In this document: piece by piece, positions 13,465 to 24,277 of the stretch
How the letters are laid out: each line of letters begins with the position of its first letter
Numbering within the stretch: the first letter of the stretch is position 1
NCBI GenBank assembly: GCA_018340805.1
Contig: JACMZG010000008.1
Location: 30,827,847 to 30,891,846, forward strand
DNA: 64,000 nt
Direction: 5' to 3'
DNA from: Microvelia longipes
Lineage: Eukaryota; Arthropoda; Insecta; Hemiptera; Veliidae
Position numbers and translations under genes: made by a program
The notes under the pieces: generated by a model
The model's database searches: none
What the model was told of the DNA's origin: nothing
Seen by the model: the letters and a program-made list of their open reading frames with translations, nothing else

Positions 13465-13891
13465 TTTTTTCCTCATTTATACCGTAGGTATATAGGAAAA
13501 GTATTGTGTTAACAAAAAAAAATCCAAAACCAGGATGTCACCGGAATTAGGTGTTTTTAAGGCTTCCTGAGTGTTTTTTACAAAGTTGTCTGTCTGTATG
13601 AGTATGAGCTTGTGAGTGTCTGTTATCATCGTAGCTCCAAGTGTATTTATGCTAGAGAGATAAAGATTTGTACAAAAATGAGTCTACCACTATATTTTTT
13701 ATGACTTCATTAACCCGCAATAATGATTCGGCAAAAATTTCGAAAAATCATAAAACGCGATAAAATACTGCGATCGGGTGCGATTTGGGATGCATGTAGC
13801 CATGTATACTACTAACATATGTAGTCATAAATCATGTAGTCATACTAACATATGTAGTCATAAATCATGTAGTCATACTAACATATGTAGT
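13465..13891 (-). repeat. Family A, copy 4, 3' half (split by LINE)
   Basis: Reverse orientation: it opens with 'ttttcctcatttataccgta' and runs through the ccggtgacatcc-like box and the 'gtctgtctgt' stretch. It then enters a local 33-bp tandem repeat (catgtagtcatactaacata...) present about 2.8 times. The family A copy is interrupted here by a LINE and resumes at 15959. Confidence 0.85.
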
Positions 13892-15870
13892 GACAGCAAT
13901 CTCAACCATTGAAAAATCTCTGCATAGAGGGGAGTTTACCTTGGCTCTCTTCTTCGATGTAGAAGGGGCATTTGACAAAGCAAGAATAAGCAATATAAAA
14001 GAAGAACTCCAAAGAAGGGAAACTCCCAAAACCATTATCAACTGGATATTATCTACTCTGAAAGATAGGAAAATTAGAACTACGCTCGGAAGCACAAATT
14101 TAACATCAAAGTCACGGGAGGATGCCCTCAAGGAAGCTGCCTCTCTCCCCACCTATGGTGCTTAGTAATGGATAGTCTGCTAAGAAAACTTACAAAGGAT
14201 GATTTCTACGTTCAGGCCTATGCAGATGACGGATTAGTTTTGATCTGTGGCAGATTCTTAACAACGTGTTGTGAAAGAATGCAACTTGCCTGCAGGATAA
14301 TTGAAAACTGGTGGAAATATGTAGGGCTCTCTATTAATCCTTCCAAAACAGAATTGATGCTCTTTACAAAAAAGAGAAAAATCGAAGGTTTTTAAGCACC
14401 TAGGCTTTTTGGACAGCAGCTAACTTTAACTAATGAAGTGAAATATTTAGGCGTTATCTTTGATCCTCGTCTTAGTTGGAAAGCTCAGATAAATAAAATA
14501 GTAGAGAAAAGTATAATGACTTTCTGGCAGCTTAGACGTGCAGTAGGAAAATCCTGGGGACTCTCTCCAAAGATACTAAAATGGCTCTACACCGCCGTTA
14601 TAAGACCAAGAATTCATTACGGATCTCTATTCTGGTGGCCCAAGGTTGATGTTAAAGAAACTATCAGGAAACTTGATAAAGTTCAGTGGTTGGCATGCAA
14701 GAGCATTACAGGGGCGATGAGGACCACTCCTACTACGGCATTAGAAGCTCTGGCTGGACTACCCCCTACAGGTATGGATTAAAGGAGAAGCAATTTCTTC
14801 TTCTTAAGAGTTAGGGACTGTGGATGGTGGAAAGGAAGGGCTCTCAATGTAGGTCATATGGCAATCGAGAGTTTGGCACATCGTGAAATTCCCTTTACAA
14901 CGATACCTGTGATATTGATCAAACCTAAACTTAAGCTAAACAAGAGGTTTCAAATAGATATCCCTTCTAGAGATAAATGGGAAAAGGTGAGGTAAAATTT
15001 AATGCGGAGACTCTTGTACATTCACTGATGGTTCACGAAATGATACAGGCTTATCTGGAGCAGGACTATATATAGAAAACTCAGGTTTTACCAAAAGGTT
15101 TTCTCTAGGTAAATTAACTACAGTGTTCCAAGCCGAAGTCTTTGCCATTTTGGAAGCGACTAGGCAGCCAGACTTAAAAGACCCAAAATATAAGTCTATA
15201 GCAATTTGCTCTGACAGCCAAGCTGCTCTAAAAGCTTTAGCTTCTCCCAATATCAATTCTTCTTTGGTATTAAAATAATGGGAAGCTCTGGAACAGCTAT
15301 CTGAACACTTAAACAAAGTGATATGGGTCCTGGACACACTGGCATAGCTGGAAACGAAAAAGCCGACGAAGTAGCTAAAAAGGGGCATCTACAGACTTCT
15401 GTGGGCCAGAGCCTGCAATAGATTGGACAAGAAGGCAGGCCAAATCCCTTGTAAAAAATTGGATTTGGAAGGAAACTAAAATCACATGGGAAAACAACAC
15501 CGGATGTAGACAGTTAAAGATGATATTTCCAACATTAGATAGAAGGAAATCTAGATGGCTTCTTGACTTTAGTAAGTCTAGTCTCAGACTTATGGTAGGA
15601 GTAATCACTGGTCACTGCAGGCTTAATAGGCATTTAGCTCTAATGAAGGTGACTGAGAGCCCAATATGTGCAATATGTGAAGACAATGAGGAAGAAACAG
15701 CCTATCACTATTTGGCAACGTGTGAAGGGTTTGGAAGGCTCAGGTTTCAAATATTTGGAACTGGAACGCTTCTCGAAGAGGAAATGGAGTCTCTAAGATG
15801 GCAGGAAATTCTTACTTTCATCCATCGCAGCAGGAGGTTCGACGAGGAGAAAGTAGTGGAAGTACAGTGA
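13892..15870 (+). pseudogene. LINE ORF2 remnant: RT, RNase H and zinc finger, inactivated
   Basis: RT motif A is visible as FFDVEGAFDKA (about 13949-13981). Motif B is GGCPQGSCLSPHLW (about 14117-14158, in another frame), and motif C is YADD (14219-14230). The thumb includes VKYLGVIFDPRLSW and, near its end, ITGAMRTTPT. RNase H follows with TDGS (15023-15034), QAEVFAI, SDSQAAL (15212-15232) and GHTGIAGNEKADE (about 15335-15373), so the expected acidic residues are present. The C-terminus has a CX2CX9HX4C finger at 15667-15723. Lesions: a frameshift near 14105, a TAA at 14393-14395, a frameshift near 14765, a TAA at 15276-15278, a one-base loss near 15331 and a further frame change before 15397. 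The N-terminal endonuclease and ORF1 are absent because of truncation. It is clearly non-functional but young enough to read easily. Confidence 0.9.
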
Positions 15871-15958
15871 TAGGTGGTTGACTTCGGGGATGGTGAAAAG
15901 GACCCAATAGTGTGGTCTATTCACCAGGCTTGACCTCCCCACTCTTACTACTACTACT
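13892..15958 (+). mobile_element. 5'-truncated LINE of I/R1/LOA type, inserted in family A
   Basis: The flanks carry an identical 15-base sequence, actaacatatgtagt, at 13877-13891 and 15959-15973. This is the signature of target-primed insertion. Part of it (acta) could instead belong to the element's (CTA)n tail, so the duplication is at least 11 bases. The element is 5'-truncated inside the RT domain. It keeps the rest of RT, an RNase H domain, a CX2CX9HX4C finger and an 85-base 3' UTR ending in (act)n repeats. An RNase H domain plus a simple-repeat tail is typical of I-superfamily LINEs. The exact clade needs a phylogeny. Confidence 0.9.
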
Positions 15959-16473
15959 ACTAACATATGTAGTCATAAATCATGTAGTCATACTAACACA
16001 TGTAGTCATAAATCATAGTCATACTAACACATGTAGTCATAATTAGACCAACATATGTGCCAAGTTTCATCTCATTAACAGTATTAGTTCAATTTTTATC
16101 AAATGACTTGTGTAAGTTTTTAAAAAAAAAAAATTAAAACAATCCAATTGAGTTGAAATTTAGTACAAGTGTATACCTGAACATAATAAATAAGTACACA
16201 AGTTTAGTTTCAATACGACAAGTATATCTATGATTTTTGTTGGATCATAAAAGTTAAGCAGCATTGAGTGTGGTCAGTACTGTATGGGTGACTGCTGAGA
16301 ATGAAACGGATGCATTTACTATCTCCGGACGAGCGAAGCCAGTCCAAAGACATATTGATGTATAAATTTGGCGAACTGTATTTCTGAGGACGAACGAGGG
16401 AAGCTAGTCCGAAGATGGGAGGATGAGCCAATATAGTGAACCCAATGTGAGTTCTGAGGTACTCCGCACCTGA
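15959..16473 (-). repeat. Family A, copy 4, 5' half (continuation after LINE)
   Basis: Begins with the target-site duplicate and about 2.5 further units of the 33-bp tandem repeat (cataaatcatgtagtcatac). It then gives the family A inner blocks in reverse orientation: 'gtgccaagtttcatctcatt', 'gttggatcataaaagtt', 'gagcgtggtcagt'-like, two copies of the 'ctgaggacgagcgaagc' module, and the GGTACC-like 5' box (gaggtactccgcacctga). Confidence 0.85.
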
Positions 16474-17159
16474 TTTTTTTTTTGTATAATTTTATGTAAA
16501 TTTCATAAAGTTATAGATATTAGGTCTTTACCACAATGATAACGATGTTTACTATCATTCATTTATTGATTATATGTTCTTCTTATATGTAAAGATGCGA
16601 TAGTTGATTTTACATTCTCATAAGGAAATGGGGGCCGGATATAAAGCTTGTAGACCTTCACTTGCACTATGGATAAAGGCAGGTGCCATTATTGAAATCA
16701 GGTATATAATAGTTCACTCAATCTATTTGTGACGAAGCATTAATTAACCAGTTAAATTTCGGTATAATCTTTGTATTTCTAATTCAATCTTAAATCTTTT
16801 ATATGTGACATTTACATTCATATGGGTCGCAAAATATAAATCATTAAAAGTAGTGAATATAAATTTGTTAGATAAAGTTATGGATGCTTTTTAAATAAAG
16901 TGGAAGGGTTTGCCATTATGAGATTTCGAATGTTAGCGTTCTTGAGAAAGCATGCCAAGAAGAAACAACATCTCATAAATGAATATGGACACAAAATATT
17001 ATTAGAGATGAGAAATCTTATTCTATTAAATCGGATTGATCAAAACTTTTTTTTAGAAGAAAGAATACTTTTGCTTTGCTGCTGTTTTGAAAATATTTTT
17101 TGTTGATAAATTGTCGTTGACTATAATTAATTTATGTTCAAAATATTATTAAATAAAAT
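16474..17159. other. Unannotated sequence
   Basis: Contains an open stretch 16900-17106 (plus, 68 codons from a GTG) that is rich in K, R, I and L without recognisable motif. I do not call it a gene. Nothing else seen. Confidence 0.35.
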
Positions 17160-17376
17160 CCACTATATGGGTTCAGAAAAATCAATATTCACTGGATAGA
17201 AAGAAGAAGAATACATTCAGCAAACATTGAGGTCGCCGGAGTGTCGCGGAGGCGAATATTTCTTCTTTCCTGAACCCACTATATGAGTTCAGGAAAATCA
17301 ATATTCACTGGATAGAAAGAAGAAGAATACATTCAGCAAACATTGAGGTCGCCGGAGTGTCGCGGGCGAATATTTT
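17160..17376. repeat. Direct tandem duplication, 116-bp period
   Basis: A unit starting ccactatatg occurs at 17160 and again at 17276, nearly identical through aatacattcagcaaacattg and gtcgccggagtgtcgcgg. The second copy ends at about 17376 and is shorter, having lost 'agg' after cgcgg. The GC-rich ggtcgccggagtgtcgcgg block stands out from the AT-rich context. Confidence 0.95.
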
Positions 17377-17789
17377 GATTTATTTGTTCTTTATTAAATG
17401 TAAAGTTGTGTCAAATAATAAAATTTAATCATTCGCGTTTTAGAAGCCATAGAGTAAACAGCCTTTTTAGTGCTAGAGCTAAGAATTAAGTCGATTTCGT
17501 CACACTATTAGAGGGTCCAAATAATTTAACTATATGATATGTCTGTCTTTATTATCTCAAGGTCCAAACCAGTAAATTATTGCAATGGACATATTAATTT
17601 ACTTTATAATTAATGGACATGAATATGTAATAAAATAATGCTTCATTGAAGTGATAATAGATCAAAATACATCAGGCGCATTCAAGTACCTATTCCTTAA
17701 AGGTTTTACCTATTTCCTATTCGAAAAGGTTCGCTCTGAATTCATATGGATGTGTACATACATAGCCGCTCCACTGCTATTTATTGACT
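17377..17789. other. Unannotated; left part may include LTR of the copia remnant
   Basis: An ORF at 17651-17854 (plus) overlaps the antisense of the copia pol remnant and is a shadow. On the minus strand the sequence after the pol end (gttgacaagtcaataaatag) is where a 3' LTR would start. I could not find a matching 5' LTR inside the window. Confidence 0.3.
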
Positions 17790-18640
17790 TGTCAACAAGT
17801 TTCTACTTCACAGACCTTGACAAGCGGCTTGAACTGTGTGCTGTCAGTGGTTAAGTCAATATGTCAGCTAATTGAAATTTCACCTCAATAAGGTCGATGA
17901 AGAATACAGATGCCGCAATTATTTTCTGGCGTAATGGTATCTTATATAAATCTATTTGGTCAACTAGTAAAATCCTGGATTTTTTTTAACTTCACTACAT
18001 CCAAATTATCTACGTGGAGTGTAGGTATAACCTAAATATTTTCAGGTGCTGAAATTTTCTTAAGAAGCCTACTGAGCTCCGCGAAATCTTTGACATCTTT
18101 AGTAGTTGACTGAGCCAGGGATATATTATTTACTTCCCAAGTTATAGCAGTGCTTCTGAACATTAATTAGAAAACCTGCATGATGCCGATTTTCTTGTAA
18201 CAGGGTCAATTGTATAAGCTGCATTTTAGTATAGCATATCTAAGTCCCTCCTTAGATATTCAACTAAAATAGAAACCATAATTACTTGTTATGGTATCTA
18301 AATACTCAATTTACTCCAAGCCTGTGTATGATAAAGTATTCGCGTTGGCCTAAACTGTGCTAAATGGTTGACAGCAAATGCAAAATATGACCTAGTTGCA
18401 ACAAATAAATACATAAGACTTCCGATTGATTGAGCGACATGGATAAGACTTATTTCAAGTCCTGTAAAGTATCAGAGTTCACCTTTAACAAAACTTTGTT
18501 CTCTTGGCTGAAGTCTTGATTACAATTAACAATCATTCTAAACCTTAACAGCATCTCATCTGTGTATCTGCAGTATGTTATTACTATAGATTTATCTGGA
18601 CAATTTCCTTTTAATAAAAATATTGTATTACTGGCCTATA
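17790..18640 (-). pseudogene. Ty1/copia pol remnant (end of RT plus RNase H)
   Basis: Minus-strand reading in several frames gives the copia block order. First comes RYTDEMLLRFRM.VNCN-like sequence (near 18530-18570), corresponding to the '.Y...iL.rFgM.dC.p' block. Next is QSIGSLMYLFVATRS (about 18388-18432), matching the 'aiGsLMYL...TRPDi.fav..l.qF' block. Then TAITWEVNNISLAQSTTKD (about 18087-18145), corresponding to 'gaisW.SkkQ..va.STtEaEy' of copia RNase H. Last is QLADILT then PLTA (about 17838-17872), corresponding to 'eQlADilTKpL'. Stops and frame changes between blocks make it a dead fragment. Upstream gag, protease and integrase were not recognised. This was not visible as a long ORF. 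Confidence 0.8.
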
Positions 18641-19396
18641 TTTCAGGGTTACTGGTCCATTAGGTCATTTTTCCCTGATGACCGTCGTATAATTTTAAGT
18701 ACATCAATTGCTTAATTAAACATTAAATATCAGAATACCACCAAGTCCTACACTCAAATCTAGAACTAGTTATAACAAAATACCTCTTAAGATTTAACAA
18801 AAAGGTCTACAATACAGGAAGCTCAAAATAACAATTGTATTGCAGTTTATCTAATCATTTATCTTGTTTCAAAAGAAATAATCAAGCGTTGACACTTGTT
18901 TTCCACAGTCAGGACACTTTCACTGACAGCTTCCTCACGGTACTTCTGTCTTTTCCGTAACGAAATCCATCATAGCGTAAAAATGTTTTCTTCCTTATTT
19001 TTATAAAACTAGTAGGCTAGTATAACAAATCATTAATTAAACTAGTTTTAAACCCTCATTATTGTGTTCATTGTATTTATCTGTAGGATTTTATCCAATA
19101 GAATAAGATAGTCTATAAATGTTCAGATCATTAAAATAACAATTAAGCTTATGTGCTTAGTTTTTAATATAAAAACTGTTGAAGTATTATAGCACTGGTT
19201 GCTATGGATACTTATAAATTTTATATTAATAAAATGAACTTGTAACTCAGCCTACCTAGGTTCGGACTTAGGTAGAAATTTTACAAGTGAATGTTACAAA
19301 TAATTGTAATAGACAAGAAATAGTATATTATGCTACTAGGCAGCAAAATGGAATTTTGCAGACGAGTTTTATAAATTTGCCCCGAGCCGAAGGCGA
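18641..19396. other. Unannotated sequence upstream of the copia remnant
   Basis: Probably includes more decayed copia sequence near 18641-18720 but I cannot assign it. A short minus-strand stretch at 18870-18975 contains KCPDCGKQVS in one frame and a basic KRQKYREEAV peptide in another. It is too short to call. Confidence 0.3.
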
Positions 19397-19418
19397 GGGT
19401 GGGCTATATAGCCCACCC
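19397..19418. repeat. Perfect 22-bp palindrome
   Basis: gggtgggctat directly followed by atagcccaccc. It sits at the start of a GC-rich patch. Confidence 0.9.
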
Positions 19419-19525
19419 AAATAAGCCGAGGCAGGTAATTAACCCATTTGACAGACAAGGCGAAGCCGAGGCTGGCAAATGGCGAATTACCTGAAGAGGG
19501 GGTAAGCCGAGGCAGGTAATTAATT
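19419..19525. repeat. GC-rich short repeat cluster
   Basis: The motif aagccgaggcaggtaattaa appears at about 19422 and 19504. A variant, gaagccgaggctggcaaatgg, lies between, and the inverted word 'gaattacctg' is also present. The patch is compositionally unlike its surroundings and inflates a minus-strand ORF (19404-19709). Confidence 0.7.
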
Positions 19526-19632
19526 GCACGAGTCTGCAATGTTTCCTTTGCTGCATAGTAGCATATACTATTTTATCTACTAACGGCAGAAAAAATACAC
19601 AAGAGATTATTTTAAATACTTGCTGCGAGATT

Positions 19633-19749
19633 TTACAGGCAGTAAAGACTGCTTTGAAGTAGATGCAACGCTGAGTTATTGTGGTCCAATAACTCGTCAA
19701 TGTCAACAATTTTTGTATCTTTATTCACTTCACTGTTGTTCTCACTCAT
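19633..19749 (-). CDS. Candidate small ORF or first exon, 38 aa, unknown
   Basis: The minus-strand ATG at 19749 opens MSENNSEVNKDTKIVDIDEL and 18 more residues to a TAA at 19633-19635. The peptide is acidic and hydrophilic with mixed composition, unlike the I/F/Y/K-rich chance ORFs around it. The start context (aacataatgagtg) is acceptable. It could be the start of a transposase or a host first exon. The sequence gcct|gtaaaa at its end could be a weak donor. I do not recognise it. Confidence 0.22.
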   Translation of the reverse strand: MSENNSEVNKDTKIVDIDELLDHNNSALHLLQSSLYCL

Positions 19750-19849
19750 TATGTTTAGTAACTTAACTTTAGTTTACAGATTTAGTTTTTGATAACGTTC
19801 TTTTTTGTAACTTTATATACTTAAACTAAATATAACAACATGAAATACT

Positions 19850-22750
19850 TAGGCCCGTATTCAGAATCATTTTAAAAAAATCTCTCCTAGGTTGTTCCTA
19901 GCCTTCTCCTAGGTTGTTCCTAGCTTTCTCCTAGCCTAGCGGTATTCAGAATCAGTTTTTGAAATCTCTCCTAGGTTGTTCCTAGCTTCTTCCTAGCCTT
20001 CTCCTAGCTTTTAAAAAATCAACCCTAGGAATGATTTTACGTAAATTTATTTGTGCTAAAACGTTAATATAACAAAATAGAATAAAAACTTACATTAGAG
20101 TTAATTATAACTTAATTTATTATTTATCTTTACAAATTTTGAACCTCAATTTTACGTAGACATTTTTTGACAACTAGCGCTACCTAGTAGAGAACTGTAA
20201 AACTAATAATATTGAGATATTCTACAAAAATAAACAAATGATTTGTAAACAAACCTGGCACAGAATAAACTCCCTTAAAATACGTAAATTTGTAATGACA
20301 ACAAACTTATTTATAGTTGCCGATTATTTTAAAGTATATCTAATGTGAAAGTGCGTGACCTTGACCCAGTGAAGGTTTGAAACTAGAGAATGATTTGCAT
20401 TTATTTTCACTTATGAAGAAATCATTATATGTCATTAATGTACTATTTAAATGTTTTTACAATAACATAGTTAGTGATAATAAAAACAGGTTAAACTTCG
20501 TAGAGTGTATGGTGCCACATTATTGAATTGTAAGTTTATAGGAGAAATTATTATATTTGACATAAATAAATCATCATATTATAGGGTTGTATAAACCCTA
20601 CAGTTGGTACTTCCATTTTTCACACTGATCTATAAAGTCATATCACGTAAAGTCAAATTAGTTTACGTAGCAAATAGTTAGGCGTTTTAAAAGCGGTTGA
20701 TATTGTGAACAGTTTTAAAAACTACACAAAACAAACAAAATGTATAATATACTTTTCAGTCTTGTTTACCTTAATAAGTTAGCCAATTTACCCGTAATTA
20801 TTTAGTTTAGTTTAGAACTTTCCAGTAATAATTATATACTCAATAAAATATACTCAGCACTAGTATTATTTTATTTATTTTCTATAAGGTTTCATCAAGT
20901 TTATGATACTTTCCATTTATAATATTTGATAGCATTTATTGCAAGGTTAGCAATCAAGAAGGCGGTCGCTCAAAACGGGGATTTTCAAAACAGTTAACAG
21001 CTCTACTTCATTCTAGATGGGAATATACAACACTACCACGTTAAGGCAGAGTTTTGAATCCCACATTTTAATGGGAGATACATCAATAAGTATAATGTTT
21101 ACTCTACCAACATAATGTAAACAATGCTTACTATCCCCGTTATAATTGTTACTTAGCTGATCTTTCTAATCAAATCAGCATTAAACATCTCTGAGTTCAT
21201 ACGTTGTGAACGTAGAGATCACGATTTTCTTTACGTCGTGAACTGTGTGTATTTTTATAGTATTCATAAGCCTATTGCTTAGGGAAAAAACATTTGTTAT
21301 AGCTTAACAAAAATTAAAAAATGTAAATGGAATGTAAAAAATTTGCTTCGGGTATATAATCGACCATATCAAATATAAATACGTCACGGAAGTTACGTTT
21401 TGTTGCAGAACGTTTCTTTGTTTACATAATAAAGCAATGCTATTGGTCACTTTAGGATCACAAAAAATAAATAATAGGATCCTTTGTTTCATTTTGTTTG
21501 ATATGAGCCAATATGTATTTTGTGACGTCACACTTTCGCGACGATTAACATAGTGCTCATGAAGAAGATATACAGGGTGGTGCATTTCACCCTGCACTGG
21601 TGCATTTCACCAATACATCACTTTGATTAACTCAGCTTCGTATGGAGCTATCGCGATAAAATTCGTTACAACCCCACTAAGTTGACAACTGGAAGTTTGA
21701 ATACCCAATTATTATGTTGTTAATCGTCTGGTATGTATGGTCATCATATTACCAATATGTGATTTTTTACAGTAACTTTAGATTATATTGGAGCAAACCT
21801 TTGCGTCATATTCTGAACATTTGATACTAATAAAATGAAATTCCGGTAATTTTTTGTAATTTTCCCGGGGTGGTACCCCAAAATTTATAAGGGGACCCGT
21901 ACAAAAAAAAACATTTTTTACTGGCGCAATATCCGTTCAGGTCAAAAGAAGTTGTTTGGAGCAATAAAACAAATTTTTGATTTTTTTGGGGGCAACACCC
22001 CCCAAAATTTAAAAGGGGGAGCCAACCAAAAAAAATTTTAATGGCTCAAAATCCGTTTCAGGTCAATAGAATTTGTTTGGAGCAATAAAAAAATTTTTGA
22101 TTTTTTGGGGCAGCACCCCCAAAATTTATAAGGGGTAACCGACCAAAAAAAATTTTTTTATTGCCTCAAAATCCGTTTCAGGTCAAAAGAAGTTGTTTGG
22201 AGCAATAAAAAAAATTAGACTTTTTGGGGCAGGACCCCCAAAATGTATAAGGGGGAGCCGACCAAAAAAATTGTTTTTATTAGCTCAAAATCCGTTTCAG
22301 GTCAAAAGAAGTTGTTTGGAGCAATAAAAAAAAAATTTGACTTTTTGGGTCAGCACCCCAAAATTTATAAGGGGGTGACAACCAAAAAATTTGTCGCCCT
22401 GAACCACTCTTGTTTACCCGAAACGGATTTTAAGCTCAAAAACAATTATTAAAATAGAACAAAAAATGACTAGAGACAATCTAGGACGATTTAAGGTACC
22501 TCTCTACCTACCTTGGATCTTCCTAGGTTGTTCCTAGCTTTTCCTAGCCTTTTCCTAGAATTTAAGGTGCAAAGTTAGGAAAAGGCTAGGAGAAACCTAG
22601 GAGAGATCTCTTCTAGCCCTAGGGACGGTTAAAAATGTTCTAAAATGGACACTAAAGCTAGGAAGAAGCTAGGAAAAAGCTAGGAACAACCTAGGAAGAA
22701 CCTAGGAGAGATTTTTTTTGAAACTTTTGATCATTCTGAATACGGGCCTA
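19850..22750. mobile_element. 2.9-kb DNA element with CCTAGG-rich inverted ends
   Basis: The left end 'taggcccgtattcagaatca' is answered at the right end by 'tcattctgaatacgggccta'. The flanking trinucleotides are tta/taa, so a TA or TTA target duplication is possible. Inside each end lie several copies of 'cctaggttgttcctag' and variants, oriented so that the ends fold on each other. The left end is partly duplicated (gtattcagaatca again at about 19934). No transposase was recognised, and a 97-codon minus ORF (21304-21597) shows no motif. This fits a non-autonomous element of a TIR superfamily with TA/TWA targets (Tc1-mariner or PIF/Harbinger), not decided. Confidence 0.8.
21868..22430. repeat. 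120-bp tandem array inside the 2.9-kb element
   Basis: Five units, each with ggggcagcacccccaaaatt-like sequence, 'ataagggggagccgaccaaa', 'ctcaaaatccgtttcaggtc' and 'aagttgtttggagcaataaa'. The gtttgga word recurs at exactly about 120-base spacing (near 21953, 22073, 22193, 22313). The first unit is more diverged. An ORF at 22243-22452 is the repeat read as protein. Confidence 0.95.
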
Positions 22751-24010
22751 AAATCTGACGACTTAAACATTAAAAATCTGTCGATTCATAAACAGCTGGT
22801 AAATAATTTAATTTAATGCCAAAATTATCAGTGTTGCCAATTTGTTTCCATTTGTTCCCTCATGTTTCCTATATGTTATTATATTATATGTCATATGTTC
22901 ATTTGTTTCCTCGGCATATTGCCATGCACCACTATATTTAGCGATAGACATTAATTTATTCTATTATCTGAAATAATAGGAGATTTCAGAATGAATTCGG
23001 CCGCTACGGCTAACAAAAACTTAATGTAAAAATGTTTACTTTATACGCTTAAAGTAAATAAATTTCTTTACTTAACACATGCAGTAAAATACTTCTATAA
23101 TAACACAAAAGACTTAAAAACATCATAAAGTAAAGACAAACATACAAAATATTTATTATTGCAGAGTATTCAACTAAGTAAATACATTAATGTTAAAAAA
23201 TGAAATGAATAGATAATAATAAAGATACGACAATAGAGGAGACCCGTTATCGAGCATCGTCTACAACAGGCTTGAATTTCAATAGATTCTCTACAATAGA
23301 CGTTTTTATACTGCTCTAGGTGTATAATACATCTAGGCGCTATTGTGTTGAACAACAAGAGTTATAAAGAGACAAAGTTTTGCATAAAAAACTAAATTAT
23401 GTATTGTTACTAATTAAGATAATGTTGTTTTATTAACGTTATAAATTGTGTAGGAACACGAGTCTGGGTTAGATCAATGAATATTTATTTTCATTATAAT
23501 TAAAAACTCATTTTGTTGCGGCAAAAATATAACTAGAGAGCCACAATAAGTGGGTTTAAATATATTAAAGGAAACACAAAAGGCCTTCGGCCTCTTGGCC
23601 GCTTCCTGGCGTGACCACTGAGGTCCGCTTTGCGGCCAAACGGTTGTTATCCTATATCTGTTTGTCATATATAACTAATTTATATAAGTGGCATGCTGCC
23701 ATGACATAAGCGAAGTTTCAAATGTATCACTCAAAAAACGTGATTCGTTGGTATTATTATATCAATTTATAAGCAACTACAGTAAAGATCTTATAACAAG
23801 TAAATTACAGTAAACAATTTATTACCAAGTTAAAATAGTACCCTGAAATAATATAACCTACATAGTAACCTACCTAGGACTTGAAAAGTTAACCAAGAAA
23901 CCTTTCTTGAGAAGAAACTACAACTAAAACATCTACATCATGCTTCTAATGAAACCAATTAAAATTTTAAAATTCTCATTCTTCTAATCCCTCTTACTGT
24001 TATTTCAAAT
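22751..24010. other. Unannotated, with one GC-rich palindromic patch
   Basis: Positions 23579-23650 are GC-rich (aggccttcggcctcttggcc is palindromic in its first half). The minus ORF 23474-23668 crosses it without recognisable motif. The rest is plain AT-rich sequence. Confidence 0.35.
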
Positions 24011-24277
24011 ACCGGGACGGGGTACCTCGGACATTTTCTTCGCCTTATCGGATTTGACCCGCTCATCCTCACTACTCCGGACTCGCTTCGCTCGTCCCTC
24101 AGGACATGAAATACGCCTATTTTATAATTGAGTACAACTCATGCCAAATTTCAACTAATTAGGTTATTTTTCAATAAAACTTGTACTAATTCTGATAATA
24201 AAATGAAAAAATCCTAGTTACGGATTTTTAATTTAAACAATACTTTTCCTATGTAAATTGCATAAATGAGAAAATAT
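24011..24277 (+). repeat. Family A, copy 5 (internal deletion)
   Basis: Has the 5' box (cgggacggggtacctcgg), the module 'actcgcttcgctcgtccctcag' and, after only a short middle, the 3' end (acaatacttttcctatgtaa ... cataaatgagaaaata). About 600 bases of the middle are missing, so both termini are joined in a short copy. Confidence 0.85.

Noticed and set aside
18870..18975. Zinc-knuckle-like KCPDCGK peptide (minus strand) as gag of the copia element
   Set aside because: Not a CX2CX4HX4C knuckle. Stops close by on both sides and the position relative to pol is uncertain.
19404..19709. 101-codon minus ORF
   Set aside because: Its second half is the GC-rich short repeat cluster (ITCLGL repeated), and its first half overlaps a more protein-like frame (19633-19749).
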